DNA of 30,214 nt from Burkholderiales bacterium UBA4657 (GCA_002405475.1 DHLX01000006.1:1-30214), one strand, 5' to 3'; counted from the first letter of the stretch, positions 1 to 7,701 are shown. Translations and numbers: made by a program. Notes: generated by a model from the sequence alone, not told the origin.

Positions 1-53
1 CAGTGGTTTGAGGGGGGTAAATGGTTCATCGCCAGCGGCGCTGCATATCCTGT

Positions 54-1175
54 CTAGATACTTTTTTCTGGCTTGGCATTCATGCTGGGGTAGTCGGTAT
101 AGCCTTTGGCATCGCCGCCGTAAAATGTGCTGCGATCATAGGCATTCAGCGCCGCGCCTGCTTTCAGTCGTGCCGGTAAGTCGGGGTTGCTGATAAACAG
201 CCGCCCAAACGCAATGGCATCGGCGGTACCGTTCTGCACTGCTTGCTTCGCTTCCTCTGCACTGTAGCCACCGGCAGAAATCAATACCCCTGAAAATGCC
301 TGGCGAAACAGAGCCGCCGTGCCGGGCGCGTTCTCGACCGTGCCTTCGGCACCACCTGCGGCTGATGCGCGCGGTTCAATCAAGTGGACATAGGCGATGC
401 CACGCTTGCCTAATTCGGCCAGCACATAGGTAAACAACGCCACCGGATCGCTGTCGTGCATATCGTTAAACGTGCCATAAGGCGACAGACGCACGCCCAC
501 TCTGCCCTTGCCCCAGACCGCAATGGCGGCATCGACAACTTCGAGTAGCAAGCGGGCACGGTTTTCTATTGAGCCCCCGTATTGATCGGTACGCTTATTC
601 GACCCATCCTGCAAAAACTGGTCTAGCAAATAGCCATTGGCACCGTGCACCTCGACCCCATCAAAACCTGCGGCTTTGGCATTAATGGCGCCTTGCTTGA
701 AATCGGCGACGATGCCTGCCATTTCCGCTGTCTCCAACGCACGCGGCGTCAAGATTGGCGTCGGCTGCCAGTCGGCAGTAAAGGTGCCGCTATTGGCAGC
801 GGGTAGTGCCGACGGCGCGACCGGCGCTGCGCCATGGGGTTGCAGTGACGGATGCGAAATTCGCCCCACATGCCAAAGTTGCAGAAAAATGTGACCATCC
901 GCAGCGTGTACTGCCTGGGTGACTAATTTCCAGCCCTCGATCTGTTCCGGGCTATGAATACCGGGGGTGGCAGGATACCCCTGCCCCTGCTGGCTGATTT
1001 GTGTGGCCTCGGAAATAATCAGACCGGCACTGGCACGCTGTGCATAATACTCGGCATTCAAGGCGGTCGGAATATTGCCCGGCTGCTGGGTACGCATACG
1101 GGTCAGGGGAGCCATGACTACGCGATTTTTCAAGGTCAAATCGCCCATCTTCAGTGCATCAAACAAGTGTCCCAT
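54..1175 (-). CDS. nemA: Old Yellow Enzyme family alkene reductase (NemA-like)
   Basis: FMN-dependent, NAD(P)H-using ene-reductase of the Old Yellow Enzyme family, 373 residues in a cytosolic TIM barrel. Such enzymes reduce activated C=C bonds, N-ethylmaleimide, nitro-esters and similar electrophiles. Seen: the N-terminal APLTRMR flavin-binding segment (residues 22-28), LQLWHVGRISHP near 99-110, the H177-x-x-N180 substrate-binding pair followed by Y182, and the FGRLFISNP segment near the C-terminus. An ATG lies four codons upstream at 1187 but has no ribosome site. The ATG at 1175 is preceded by GGAG at 7 bases, so I use it. The gene diverges from an ArsR-type regulator across a palindromic operator, which suggests electrophile-responsive control as for nemRA in Escherichia coli, although there the regulator is TetR-type. 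The family is certain; the physiological substrate is not. Confidence 0.93.
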   Translation of the reverse strand: MGHLFDALKMGDLTLKNRVVMAPLTRMRTQQPGNIPTALNAEYYAQRASAGLIISEATQISQQGQGYPATPGIHSPEQIEGWKLVTQAVHAADGHIFLQLWHVGRISHPSLQPHGAAPVAPSALPAANSGTFTADWQPTPILTPRALETAEMAGIVADFKQGAINAKAAGFDGVEVHGANGYLLDQFLQDGSNKRTDQYGGSIENRARLLLEVVDAAIAVWGKGRVGVRLSPYGTFNDMHDSDPVALFTYVLAELGKRGIAYVHLIEPRASAAGGAEGTVENAPGTAALFRQAFSGVLISAGGYSAEEAKQAVQNGTADAIAFGRLFISNPDLPARLKAGAALNAYDRSTFYGGDAKGYTDYPSMNAKPEKSI

Positions 1176-1207
1176 AAGTATCTCCATAGGTGGGGGGGAA
1201 TCGGCTT

Positions 1208-1246
1208 TTTATTCAATAGTTCAATAATATTGAACTATTGAATAAA
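1208..1246. promoter_or_regulatory. 39-bp palindromic operator between nemA and its regulator
   Basis: Two perfect 18-bp arms (1208-1225 and 1229-1246) surround a 3-base centre. Each arm contains TTCAATAGTTCAAT or its complement. The arms lie directly over the -10 of the nemA promoter and the -35 of the regulator promoter. One dimeric or tetrameric winged-helix repressor bound here would block both transcripts. That the neighbouring ArsR-type protein is the binder is inference. Confidence 0.8.
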
Positions 1247-1253
1247 TTGTCAA
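1224..1253 (-). promoter_or_regulatory. sigma70-type promoter of nemA
   Basis: Read on the minus strand: TTGACA (complement of 1248-1253), an 18-base spacer, then TATTAT (complement of 1224-1229). The predicted start near 1217 gives a leader of about 40 bases that contains the GGAG ribosome site. The -10 lies inside the palindrome. Confidence 0.7.
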
Positions 1254-1266
1254 GCCCGCCTATACT
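1238..1266 (+). promoter_or_regulatory. sigma70-type promoter of the ArsR-type regulator
   Basis: TTGAAT (1238-1243), a 17-base spacer and TATACT (1261-1266). The -35 lies in the right arm of the palindrome. The predicted transcript start is at about 1273, immediately before the ATG at 1274, so the mRNA would have essentially no leader. Confidence 0.6.
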
Positions 1267-1273
1267 TATTGTC

Positions 1274-1627
1274 ATGCGTCCAATCACACACCCGGCTGTT
1301 GCGGATATCACGGTCGAGGGTATTTTATATGCCCTGTCCGATCCGGTGCGCATGGAAATTTTTATGTCGATGGCTGCTGCCGATTGCGCCAAACCCTGTT
1401 CGGCTTATGGCGAGATCAAAAATCGTAAACTGCCGAAATCCACCTTGTCGCAACAGATCAAAATTCTGCGTGAAGCAGGCTTGATACGCAGTTCACGCCA
1501 AGGTGTCGAAATTCGCAATACCACCCGCTGTGCCGAATTAAGCGAAAAATTTGGCGACATGATTCTCGGCATTGTCCGTGCTTATGAACAACAAAACCGA
1601 TCCAGAAAAAAAACCAGACAGGCATAA
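1274..1627 (+). CDS. ArsR-type winged-helix repressor, probable regulator of nemA
   Basis: A small DNA-binding protein of 117 residues. The segment around residues 15-80 has the ArsR layout: a first helix with ALSDPVRMEIF, then the recognition region KSTLSQQIKILREAGLI, then the wing (SSRQGVEIR). Three cysteines are visible, C38 and C42 (CAKPC) and C86. The CxxxC pair sits where some ArsR proteins bind metals or sense thiol-reactive compounds. A TTG twelve codons upstream (1238) is a possible start, but it lies in the palindrome and would place the start inside the promoter. The ATG at 1274 gives the usual ArsR N-terminus. Divergence from an ene-reductase suggests it senses electrophiles, which is inference. 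No further gene belongs to this unit; 1628-1759 shows nothing recognisable. Confidence 0.85.
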   Translation: MRPITHPAVADITVEGILYALSDPVRMEIFMSMAAADCAKPCSAYGEIKNRKLPKSTLSQQIKILREAGLIRSSRQGVEIRNTTRCAELSEKFGDMILGIVRAYEQQNRSRKKTRQA

Positions 1628-1759
1628 CCAGAACCGGCACAAGCGGGCAGATTCAGTCAAACCGGGCATTGAACCGGCATGTCATGTCTGGAGCGGTGGT
1701 GCGGCACGGCAAAAATTGCAGCATTGGGTGCCATTCAGCCAGAACAACTCCCCGCTGGT

Positions 1760-1801
1760 TTGACCTGCATCAAGCCATTCAGGATCTAATCGCTCTACAT
1801 T
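1760..1801 (+). promoter_or_regulatory. FNR-type (class II) promoter of hemN
   Basis: TTGAC-CTGC-ATCAA at 1760-1773 matches the FNR consensus TTGAT-N4-ATCAA at 9 of 10 defined bases. TACATT at 1796-1801 is a plausible -10. If transcription starts near 1808, the box is centred at -41.5, the standard class II activating position. This agrees with hemN being needed when oxygen is low. An fnr gene lies in the same window. Confidence 0.75.
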
Positions 1802-1834
1802 GCCAGCTTGAGTCCTTTTTTTGGGGAGCCGGGC

Positions 1835-3247
1835 GTGCAGTCAGCCCCTGTTATTCATTCTAGTGTCGAGTTCGATGCGCCCTTGATTCGCAAGCTGGAT
1901 CGCATGGGGCCGCGCTATACGTCGTATCCTAGCGCCGACCGTTTTACCGAAGATTTTGGTCAGGAACGTTACGTTCAGGCAGTCAGGCAGCGGCGGCAAC
2001 TGGGTAACCGCCGTCCGTTATCGCTTTATGTGCATATTCCGTTTTGCGAATCGGTCTGTTATTACTGTGCCTGCAACAAAATAGTCACCAAAGACCGCAG
2101 CAAGGCAGCGCAATACCTGGAGTATCTGATTCAGGAACTGAATCTGCATGCCGAACTGCTGGGGCGCGGACAGACGCTGGAGCAACTGCATCTGGGGGGT
2201 GGAACACCGACCTATCTTTCCAGCGCACAACTGCTGCGTTTAATGGAGCAGGTGCGTCAGGCCTTTCCTTTGGATGACGATGCGCGTGGTGAATTTTCCA
2301 TGGAGGTGGACCCACGCACGGCGAACCCCGAGCGACTGCGCGACCTACGGCGTATGGGATTCAACCGCCTAAGTTTCGGGGTACAGGATTTTGACCCGGC
2401 AGTGCAAAAGGCCGTACACCGTGAGCAAAGTGTGGAACAGACTCTGGAGCTGATTGAAACCGCGCGTGAGCTACGCTTTCATTCCGTCTCGATGGATCTG
2501 ATTTATGGCCTGCCCCTGCAAAATGTGGTGAGCTTCAACCGCACCCTGGCAACAGTGATTGATGCGCAGCCCGACCGCATTGCCATTTATAACTATGCCC
2601 ATTTGCCCGAGCGTTTCAAGCCGCAACGACGCATTCAGGCCGAGCAGTTGCCATCACCCGAAACCAAGCTCGACCTGCTGAAACTGTGTATTAAACGTCT
2701 GACCGAGGCCGGTTATGTGTATATAGGCATGGACCATTTTGCCAAGCCGACTGACAGCCTGGCCATCGCCCAGCAACAAGGCCGGCTGCATAGAAATTTT
2801 CAGGGCTATTCCACGTATGCTGATAGTGACCTGGTGGCCATTGGTGTGTCGGCCATTGGTGCCATTGGCCCAACGTATTCGCAAAATGCGAAAGAGCTGG
2901 AAGCTTATTATCAAGATCTTGATGCCGCGCGCTTGCCGATAGTGCGTGGCCTGTCCTTGAGCCATGACGACATTCTGAGGCGTACCATCATTCATACGCT
3001 GCTATGTCATTTTGAACTCAATTTAAGCACCATCGAGGCCACTTATGCGATTGATTTCAGGCAATACTTTGCGACCGAGTGGCGCGAGTTGCAGGCGTTT
3101 GAACAAGAGGGTCTGTTAAAACTGGAACCCGACTGGATTAGTGTTGCCCTCAAGGGCCGTTTGCTGATTCGTAATATCGTCATGGTGTTTGACCATTATC
3201 TGCGTCAGGCGCGGCCGACGCCGGCCCATTATTCGCGCACCATCTGA
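1835..3247 (+). CDS. hemN: Oxygen-independent coproporphyrinogen III dehydrogenase
   Basis: A radical-SAM enzyme of 470 residues that converts coproporphyrinogen III to protoporphyrinogen IX without oxygen, in the haem pathway in the cytosol. Seen: the radical-SAM cluster motif CESVCYYC (C71, C75, C78) preceded by YVHIPF, with an additional C80 as in true HemN. Also present are the glycine-rich LHLGGGTPTYL segment, the FSMEVDPRT strand and the HemN C-terminal domain. The N-terminal RYTSYPSADRF motif, near residues 27-36, is characteristic of HemN as opposed to HemW. The GTG at 1835 has GGGGAG six bases upstream. An in-frame TTG at 1808 has no ribosome site and coincides with the predicted transcript start. 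The gene is followed 11 bases later by the SafE-like gene, probably in one transcript with ccoI and ccoS. It would supply haem for the cbb3 oxidase. Confidence 0.96.
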   Translation: MQSAPVIHSSVEFDAPLIRKLDRMGPRYTSYPSADRFTEDFGQERYVQAVRQRRQLGNRRPLSLYVHIPFCESVCYYCACNKIVTKDRSKAAQYLEYLIQELNLHAELLGRGQTLEQLHLGGGTPTYLSSAQLLRLMEQVRQAFPLDDDARGEFSMEVDPRTANPERLRDLRRMGFNRLSFGVQDFDPAVQKAVHREQSVEQTLELIETARELRFHSVSMDLIYGLPLQNVVSFNRTLATVIDAQPDRIAIYNYAHLPERFKPQRRIQAEQLPSPETKLDLLKLCIKRLTEAGYVYIGMDHFAKPTDSLAIAQQQGRLHRNFQGYSTYADSDLVAIGVSAIGAIGPTYSQNAKELEAYYQDLDAARLPIVRGLSLSHDDILRRTIIHTLLCHFELNLSTIEATYAIDFRQYFATEWRELQAFEQEGLLKLEPDWISVALKGRLLIRNIVMVFDHYLRQARPTPAHYSRTI

Positions 3248-3258
3248 ACCATAAGCGT

Positions 3259-4044
3259 ATGAATGACCTGATGCCCTTGCTTGTCACTGCATTCATGACC
3301 GGACTATTGGGCGGGGTTCACTGCGTCAGTATGTGCGGCGGTATCGTTGCCGCACTGCCAGTACGCCGACCCCACGCAGCTGCTACGTTTCCGGTTCCAG
3401 TCGTGTCATTTAACTCGGCGCTTTCCGCGACTCACTCGCTATCCAGCCTGCTGGCTTATAACGCGGGGCGTTTGGGCAGTTATGCCGTGGCTGGAGCGCT
3501 GGCCGGCATGGTTGGCTCGGCGGCCTTGTTGTTCGGTCAGGTACGACCCTTACAGCATGCCGGTTATCTGGTTGCCAATATTTTCCTGATGGCATTGGGG
3601 CTTTATCTGGCAGGGGTCTTGCCCGCCTTTGCCAACATCGAGCGTCTGGGTGGGCAGCTTTGGCGCAGGTTGGCGCCCCGGGCAGCGCAAACGCTGTCGC
3701 CCCCCTGGGCGCCGACGGTGTCTCACACACAACGCGCTTTTTTCACCGGGGCGCTATGGGGCTGGGTACCGTGCGGGCTGGTGTATTCGAACCTGATCGT
3801 GGCCATGACGTCCGGCTCTTCCAGCAACGGTGCTGCGCTGCTGCTGGCGTTCGGACTGGGCACTCTACCTAATTTGCTTCTGGTCGGGGTTGCAGCACAA
3901 CAGCTCAGACGCTGGATGCAGCAGATCTGGGTCAGGCGTGGCGCGGGCGCTGTCATTGTCATGTTTGGCTTGTGGGGGCTGTGGCGTGCGCATCATCTGG
4001 TGCAAACCGAGGGAGGCTGGTTTTGTACCAGCCCGCTGTCATGA
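3259..4044 (+). CDS. SafE/UreH-like membrane protein, probable metal-transport factor for oxidase assembly
   Basis: A 261-residue inner-membrane protein of the TauE/SafE (UreH-like) superfamily with about six hydrophobic segments. Seen: GLLGGVHCVSMCGG (H21, C22, C26) in the first membrane segment and GWVPCGLVY (P171, C172) in a later one. This paired HCxxxC and PCG arrangement is typical of the subgroup encoded beside ccoI/ccoS. That subgroup is often labelled sulfite exporter, but copper handling is likelier in this setting, which is inference. It overlaps the downstream ccoI by four bases (ATGA at 4041-4044), so the two are probably translationally coupled. The ribosome site at the ATG is weak. 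The family is clear; the transported substrate is unknown. Confidence 0.85.
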   Translation: MNDLMPLLVTAFMTGLLGGVHCVSMCGGIVAALPVRRPHAAATFPVPVVSFNSALSATHSLSSLLAYNAGRLGSYAVAGALAGMVGSAALLFGQVRPLQHAGYLVANIFLMALGLYLAGVLPAFANIERLGGQLWRRLAPRAAQTLSPPWAPTVSHTQRAFFTGALWGWVPCGLVYSNLIVAMTSGSSSNGAALLLAFGLGTLPNLLLVGVAAQQLRRWMQQIWVRRGAGAVIVMFGLWGLWRAHHLVQTEGGWFCTSPLS

Positions 4045-6527
4045 CTGATCTGAGCTCACCTGCTACGGCACTTATGTCGCCGTCAGCGGCAGACCGGCAG
4101 CAGGCCGGTCACTGTTTCCATTGCGGTAATGCGCTAACTGCGACGCCTGGCTTATGGGTTCAGTATCGGGAAAAATTGCAGCCGGTATGCTGTCATGGCT
4201 GTCAGGCGGTGGCGCAAGCCATTATGTCGGGCGGGTTTGAGCAGTATTACCAGCAAAGGCAGGCGCAGGAAGCGACTGCGCCGGCACGAGAAGCACGGCC
4301 CTGGCCAGAATTGCAAGCTTACGATGACCCCGGTTTTTTGGCGCGTTTTGCGCGACGCCTGAGCAACGGACAATGGGAGCTGTTGCTGGTGGTCGAAGGA
4401 ATTCGCTGCGCCGCCTGCGTCTGGTTGAATGAACAGGCGGTTCGACGCTTGCCGGGAGTCATCAGTTTTCACATCAATCGCATGACACAACGTGCCAGCC
4501 TGGAGTTCGACCCTGGGCAAATCCGGCTCTCAGCAATACTCAGGGCGATAGAAACCGTGGGCTATCGCGCCTGGCCGTTTGACCGTGAACGTGAGGCGCA
4601 ATGGAATAAACAGCAGCAACAACAATTATTGCGACAGGTCTTTGTGGCCGGGCTGGTCATGATGCAGGTCATGATGTTTGCCTCGCCCTGGTATTTTGCC
4701 AAACCGGGTGAGGTCGAGCCGGTGTGGGAACACTTGTTGCGCTGGGCCAGTTTTGTTTTGACGCTGCCGGTCATGTTGTATTCGGCGCAGCCCCTGTGGC
4801 ACGGTGCCTGGAAAGATTTACGCCAAAAACGCATCGGCATGGAAGTACCTGTTGCCATTGCGCTGGTGGCGGCGTTTGTCGCCAGTGCCTGGGCCACCTG
4901 GGCGCAACAGGGTGCGGTCTATTTTGACTCCATTACCATGTTTGTTTTTTTACTGCTGGGGGCGCGCTATCTGGAAATGCTGGCACGGCGTCGAGCCATG
5001 CTGGGTCTGAGCCATGCGCTGCGTGCCATTCCAAAACAACTGACACGCAGGGCGCAAGAGGCCAATGCAACGGTATGGCAGACTATTCCATTAAGCGCTG
5101 TACAGCTGGGTGACCAGTTATTGATCAAGCCCGGCGAGACTTTGGCGCTGGACGCCCGCTTGTTGTCGGCGCAGGCCGAAATGGACTGGTCGCTACTGTC
5201 AGGTGAGTCGCGCCCGGTACTCAAGCAGCGTGATGCCGAATTGCCAGCGGGTGCTGTCAATCTGACCCAGGCCATTGAAGTTCAGGTACTGCGTCTGGAA
5301 GCAGACAGCTATGTGTCCTCCATGGAGCGCTTAATCGAACGAGCCGGGCAACAACGGCCAGCCTTGCAGACGGCAGCCGACCGCGCCGCAAGCTGGTTTC
5401 TGGCCGCCCTGTTATTGCTGACACTGGTGGTCGGTGTTGTGTGGTGGGTCATAGACCCGGCGCGGGCATTACCCATTGCCATTGCCGTGCTGGTGGTGTC
5501 ATGCCCGTGCGCGCTGTCGCTGGCAACACCAGCAGCATTGGCAACCGCCACGGCAACGCTAGCGCGGCGTGGCATGCTAATTACCCGTGGCGATGCTCTG
5601 GAAAAACTGGCGCGACTCACCGATGTGGTGTTTGATAAAACCGGTACGCTGACAGAATCGCGGCCACAACTAAGCGCAGTGACTTTATTGGCGGCTGATA
5701 CAGAACGTCAGGTGTTGCAAATAGCAGCGGCTATTGAGGCGCGTAGTGAACACCCCTTGGCGCGCGCCCTGGTCGAGGCAGCGTCACAACCGGGCTGGTC
5801 TTTGCCGCCGGTGCAAGACTGGCAGGCGTTTCCGGGGCAGGGCATTGAGGCGCATGTCAATGGGGTCAAATACCGTCTGGGCAATGCCCCATTTTGCTCT
5901 ATACGACAAGATCAGACGCAGCAAACGTCTGGTGCCGAGGTTTATCTGGCCGACGACAACGGCGCCCTCGCCGCGTTTCATTTTGACCTGGCTTTAAGAC
6001 CCCAGGTCAAGACCATGCTGGAAAAATTGCGCCGTCAGGGCCTGGCGCTGCATTTATTGTCAGGCGATAATGCAGTCAAGGTGAAAAAGACCGCCGCAGC
6101 ACTGGGCATTTTCAATGCGGAAGGCGGCTTGCTGCCAGAACAAAAAGTGCAAAGAGTGCAAGCCTTGCAGTGTCAGGGCAAAGTGGTCGCCATGGTGGGC
6201 GATGGTGTCAACGATGCTCCGGTTTTAGCAGGGGCAGATGTCTCCATCGCTATGGGGGATGGTACCGAGCTGGCTCAAATCACGGCCGATGCGGTTTTGA
6301 TGAACAGACTTGATGTGCTGGTTGAGGCAGTGCAATGTGCGCAGCGCACGCTGGCTGTCATGAAACAGAATCTGATCTGGGCAGGCACTTATAATGCCCT
6401 GGCCATACCGGCCGCCGCCATGGGTTGGGTTTCGCCTTTAGCTGCGGCCATAGGCATGTCGGCCAGTTCCTTGTGGGTGATATTGAACGCGATGCGATTG
6501 TTGAAATGGAAAGCCTCTACTTACTGA
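4041..6527 (+). CDS. ccoI: CcoI-type copper-transporting P1B ATPase
   Basis: An inner-membrane copper ATPase of 828 residues needed to load copper into cbb3 oxidase. Domains in order: an N-terminal cysteine-rich segment (C25, C28, C50, C51, C54), typical of CcoI/FixI; an HMA metal-binding domain with RCAAC (C123, C126); membrane helices; the actuator domain with LSGES (387-390); CPC in the transport helix (C488, C490); the phosphorylation motif DKTGTLT (D532); SEHPLA (H571, P572); and GDGVND (720-725) in the hinge. The frame is open further upstream. I chose the ATG at 4041 because it overlaps the stop of the SafE-like gene and gives a normal N-terminus. Its 3' end overlaps ccoS by 22 bases. 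FixI/CcoI is known to affect cbb3 assembly specifically, and the neighbours fit this. Confidence 0.95.
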   Translation: MTDLSSPATALMSPSAADRQQAGHCFHCGNALTATPGLWVQYREKLQPVCCHGCQAVAQAIMSGGFEQYYQQRQAQEATAPAREARPWPELQAYDDPGFLARFARRLSNGQWELLLVVEGIRCAACVWLNEQAVRRLPGVISFHINRMTQRASLEFDPGQIRLSAILRAIETVGYRAWPFDREREAQWNKQQQQQLLRQVFVAGLVMMQVMMFASPWYFAKPGEVEPVWEHLLRWASFVLTLPVMLYSAQPLWHGAWKDLRQKRIGMEVPVAIALVAAFVASAWATWAQQGAVYFDSITMFVFLLLGARYLEMLARRRAMLGLSHALRAIPKQLTRRAQEANATVWQTIPLSAVQLGDQLLIKPGETLALDARLLSAQAEMDWSLLSGESRPVLKQRDAELPAGAVNLTQAIEVQVLRLEADSYVSSMERLIERAGQQRPALQTAADRAASWFLAALLLLTLVVGVVWWVIDPARALPIAIAVLVVSCPCALSLATPAALATATATLARRGMLITRGDALEKLARLTDVVFDKTGTLTESRPQLSAVTLLAADTERQVLQIAAAIEARSEHPLARALVEAASQPGWSLPPVQDWQAFPGQGIEAHVNGVKYRLGNAPFCSIRQDQTQQTSGAEVYLADDNGALAAFHFDLALRPQVKTMLEKLRRQGLALHLLSGDNAVKVKKTAAALGIFNAEGGLLPEQKVQRVQALQCQGKVVAMVGDGVNDAPVLAGADVSIAMGDGTELAQITADAVLMNRLDVLVEAVQCAQRTLAVMKQNLIWAGTYNALAIPAAAMGWVSPLAAAIGMSASSLWVILNAMRLLKWKASTY

Positions 6528-6676
6528 TTCCCCTGTCTTTGCTGATTGTATTCATCGCGATCTGGATCTTTATCCGCGCCTCGAAAACTGGTCAGTTTGA
6601 CGACCTGCAAGGACCGGCCGAGCGGATATTGTGGGATGACGACAGGCCACAACATCCACCTGCGACCAAACCGTGA
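6506..6676 (+). CDS. ccoS: cbb3 oxidase maturation protein CcoS
   Basis: A 56-residue single-pass membrane protein required for the oxidase to acquire its haem and copper cofactors. Seen: an N-terminal membrane helix (residues about 4-24, MESLYLLIPLSLLIVFIAIW) and a short hydrophilic tail with the CcoS hallmark FDDLQGPAERIL. A longer open frame begins at 6425, but the ATG at 6506 gives the standard CcoS N-terminus. The start overlaps the end of ccoI by 22 bases. It converges on the DUF808 gene with a 7-base gap, so no separate terminator is visible. Confidence 0.93.
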   Translation: MESLYLLIPLSLLIVFIAIWIFIRASKTGQFDDLQGPAERILWDDDRPQHPPATKP

Positions 6677-6683
6677 ATCGTGC

Positions 6684-7598
6684 TTATTTCAAGCGCTGCC
6701 AGATTTTCTTGCTGGCACTCACGACTGCCAACACCAAAGCCCCCACCGCCACGCCTGCCAAGCCTTCCAGTACCGTTTGAAGCGCCCAGCCGGCAGACGG
6801 AAAGACGTGGTGAACCCAGCCATGAACCGCTGGTACGCCGTGCAGAATAATACTGCCACCCACTAAAAACATGGCAGCAGTGCCAAGCACCGACAAGGTT
6901 TTCATCAGCCACGGGGCACTCATGACAATGCCGCGACCCAGGGCATTTTGAATACTGGACCAGGCCGAGCCGTGACGTTGCGTTAGCCATACGCCAGCGT
7001 CATCGAGTTTGACAATGCCAGCAACCAGTCCATAAACCCCCAGCGTCATACCTAGGGCAATCGTGGATAAAACCGCGACCTGCTTGCCGAAACTGACGCT
7101 GGCAACGGTACCGAGTGTAATGACAATAATTTCAGCCGACAGAATGAAGTCAGTGCGTATGGCGCCACGAATTTTGTCTTTTTCAAATGCCAGCATATCG
7201 ACAGCCGGATCGTTAATAGCGCGTAACTGTTCGGCATGGCGATTTTTATCTTCTTGAGCAGAATGCAAAAACCGGTGCGCCAGTTTTTCAAAACCCTCAT
7301 AACATAAAAACGCCCCGCCCAGCATCAGTAACGGGGTAATGGCCCAGGGCAGGAAAGCGCTAATGAGTAAAGCGGCCGGCACCAAAATCAGTTTGTTTTT
7401 GAGGGAACCTTTGGCCACCGCCCAGACCACGGGCAGTTCACGGTCGGTATTGACCCCGGTCACCTGTTGGGCATTGAGTGCCAGGTCGTCGCCCAAGACC
7501 CCGGCGGTCTTTTTGACCGCCACTTTACTCATTGCTGCAACGTCGTCCAGCAACGTGGCAATGTCGTCAATGAGGGTGAGTAAACTGGTTCCAGCCAT
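6684..7598 (-). CDS. DUF808 (YedI-type) inner-membrane protein
   Basis: A 304-residue membrane protein matching Escherichia coli YedI (DUF808) in length and sequence character. Seen: the N-terminal LLTLIDDIATLLDDVAAMSKVA, the conserved GDDLALNAQQVTG, ELPVVWAVAKGSLKNK before the first helix, and the EDKNRHAEQLRAINDP loop. About five or six hydrophobic segments follow, and there is a lysine-rich C-terminus. The function of the family is not established. The gene is inserted in the opposite direction between the oxidase assembly genes (ccoI, ccoS) and the structural genes (ccoN onwards). Its upstream region is shared with ccoN and contains an FNR box. No Shine-Dalgarno precedes the ATG; a TATCAT hexamer ends 9 bases before it, so a leaderless transcript is possible. 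Confidence 0.88.
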   Translation of the reverse strand: MAGTSLLTLIDDIATLLDDVAAMSKVAVKKTAGVLGDDLALNAQQVTGVNTDRELPVVWAVAKGSLKNKLILVPAALLISAFLPWAITPLLMLGGAFLCYEGFEKLAHRFLHSAQEDKNRHAEQLRAINDPAVDMLAFEKDKIRGAIRTDFILSAEIIVITLGTVASVSFGKQVAVLSTIALGMTLGVYGLVAGIVKLDDAGVWLTQRHGSAWSSIQNALGRGIVMSAPWLMKTLSVLGTAAMFLVGGSIILHGVPAVHGWVHHVFPSAGWALQTVLEGLAGVAVGALVLAVVSASKKIWQRLK

Positions 7599-7606
7599 AG
7601 GGGCTG

Positions 7607-7612
7607 ATGATA
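7607..7612 (-). promoter_or_regulatory. Possible -10 of the DUF808 gene
   Basis: TATCAT on the minus strand (complement of 7607-7612) puts a transcript start at about 7600, next to the ATG at 7598. No good -35 is present; the FNR box of ccoN occupies 27-40 bases upstream of the start codon and would cover the -35 region. FNR could therefore repress this gene. This is inference. Confidence 0.35.
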
Positions 7613-7624
7613 GCAGGTAAACCT

Positions 7625-7666
7625 TTGATGTAAATCAAGCCCCGCCCACGCCGTTGCGCTTAGCAT
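7625..7666 (+). promoter_or_regulatory. FNR-dependent promoter of ccoNOQP
   Basis: TTGAT-GTAA-ATCAA (7625-7638) is a perfect match to the FNR consensus. TAGCAT at 7661-7666 is the likely -10. A start near 7673 centres the box at -41.5 (class II activation). The leader then carries a strong ribosome site, AAGGGGAG, before the ATG at 7702. Anaerobic induction of cbb3 oxidase by FNR or its relatives is well established in proteobacteria. Confidence 0.85.
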
Positions 7667-7701
7667 GACACCCGTTTGAGTGAAAAACCCAAGGGGAGCG
7701 C

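Noticed and set aside
8..193. Short frame at the left edge
   Set aside because: Mostly overlaps the nemA 3' end on the opposite strand and has no domain. The unassigned bases 1-53 show no recognisable feature.
1572..1863. Small plus-strand frames between the regulator and hemN
   Set aside because: They overlap the regulator end and the hemN promoter, encode no domain, and have no ribosome site.
5309..5620. Open frame on the minus strand opposite ccoI (103 codons), with similar frames opposite other genes
   Set aside because: Shadow of a well-supported gene on the other strand; no ribosome site, no recognisable domain, and composition follows the coding strand.
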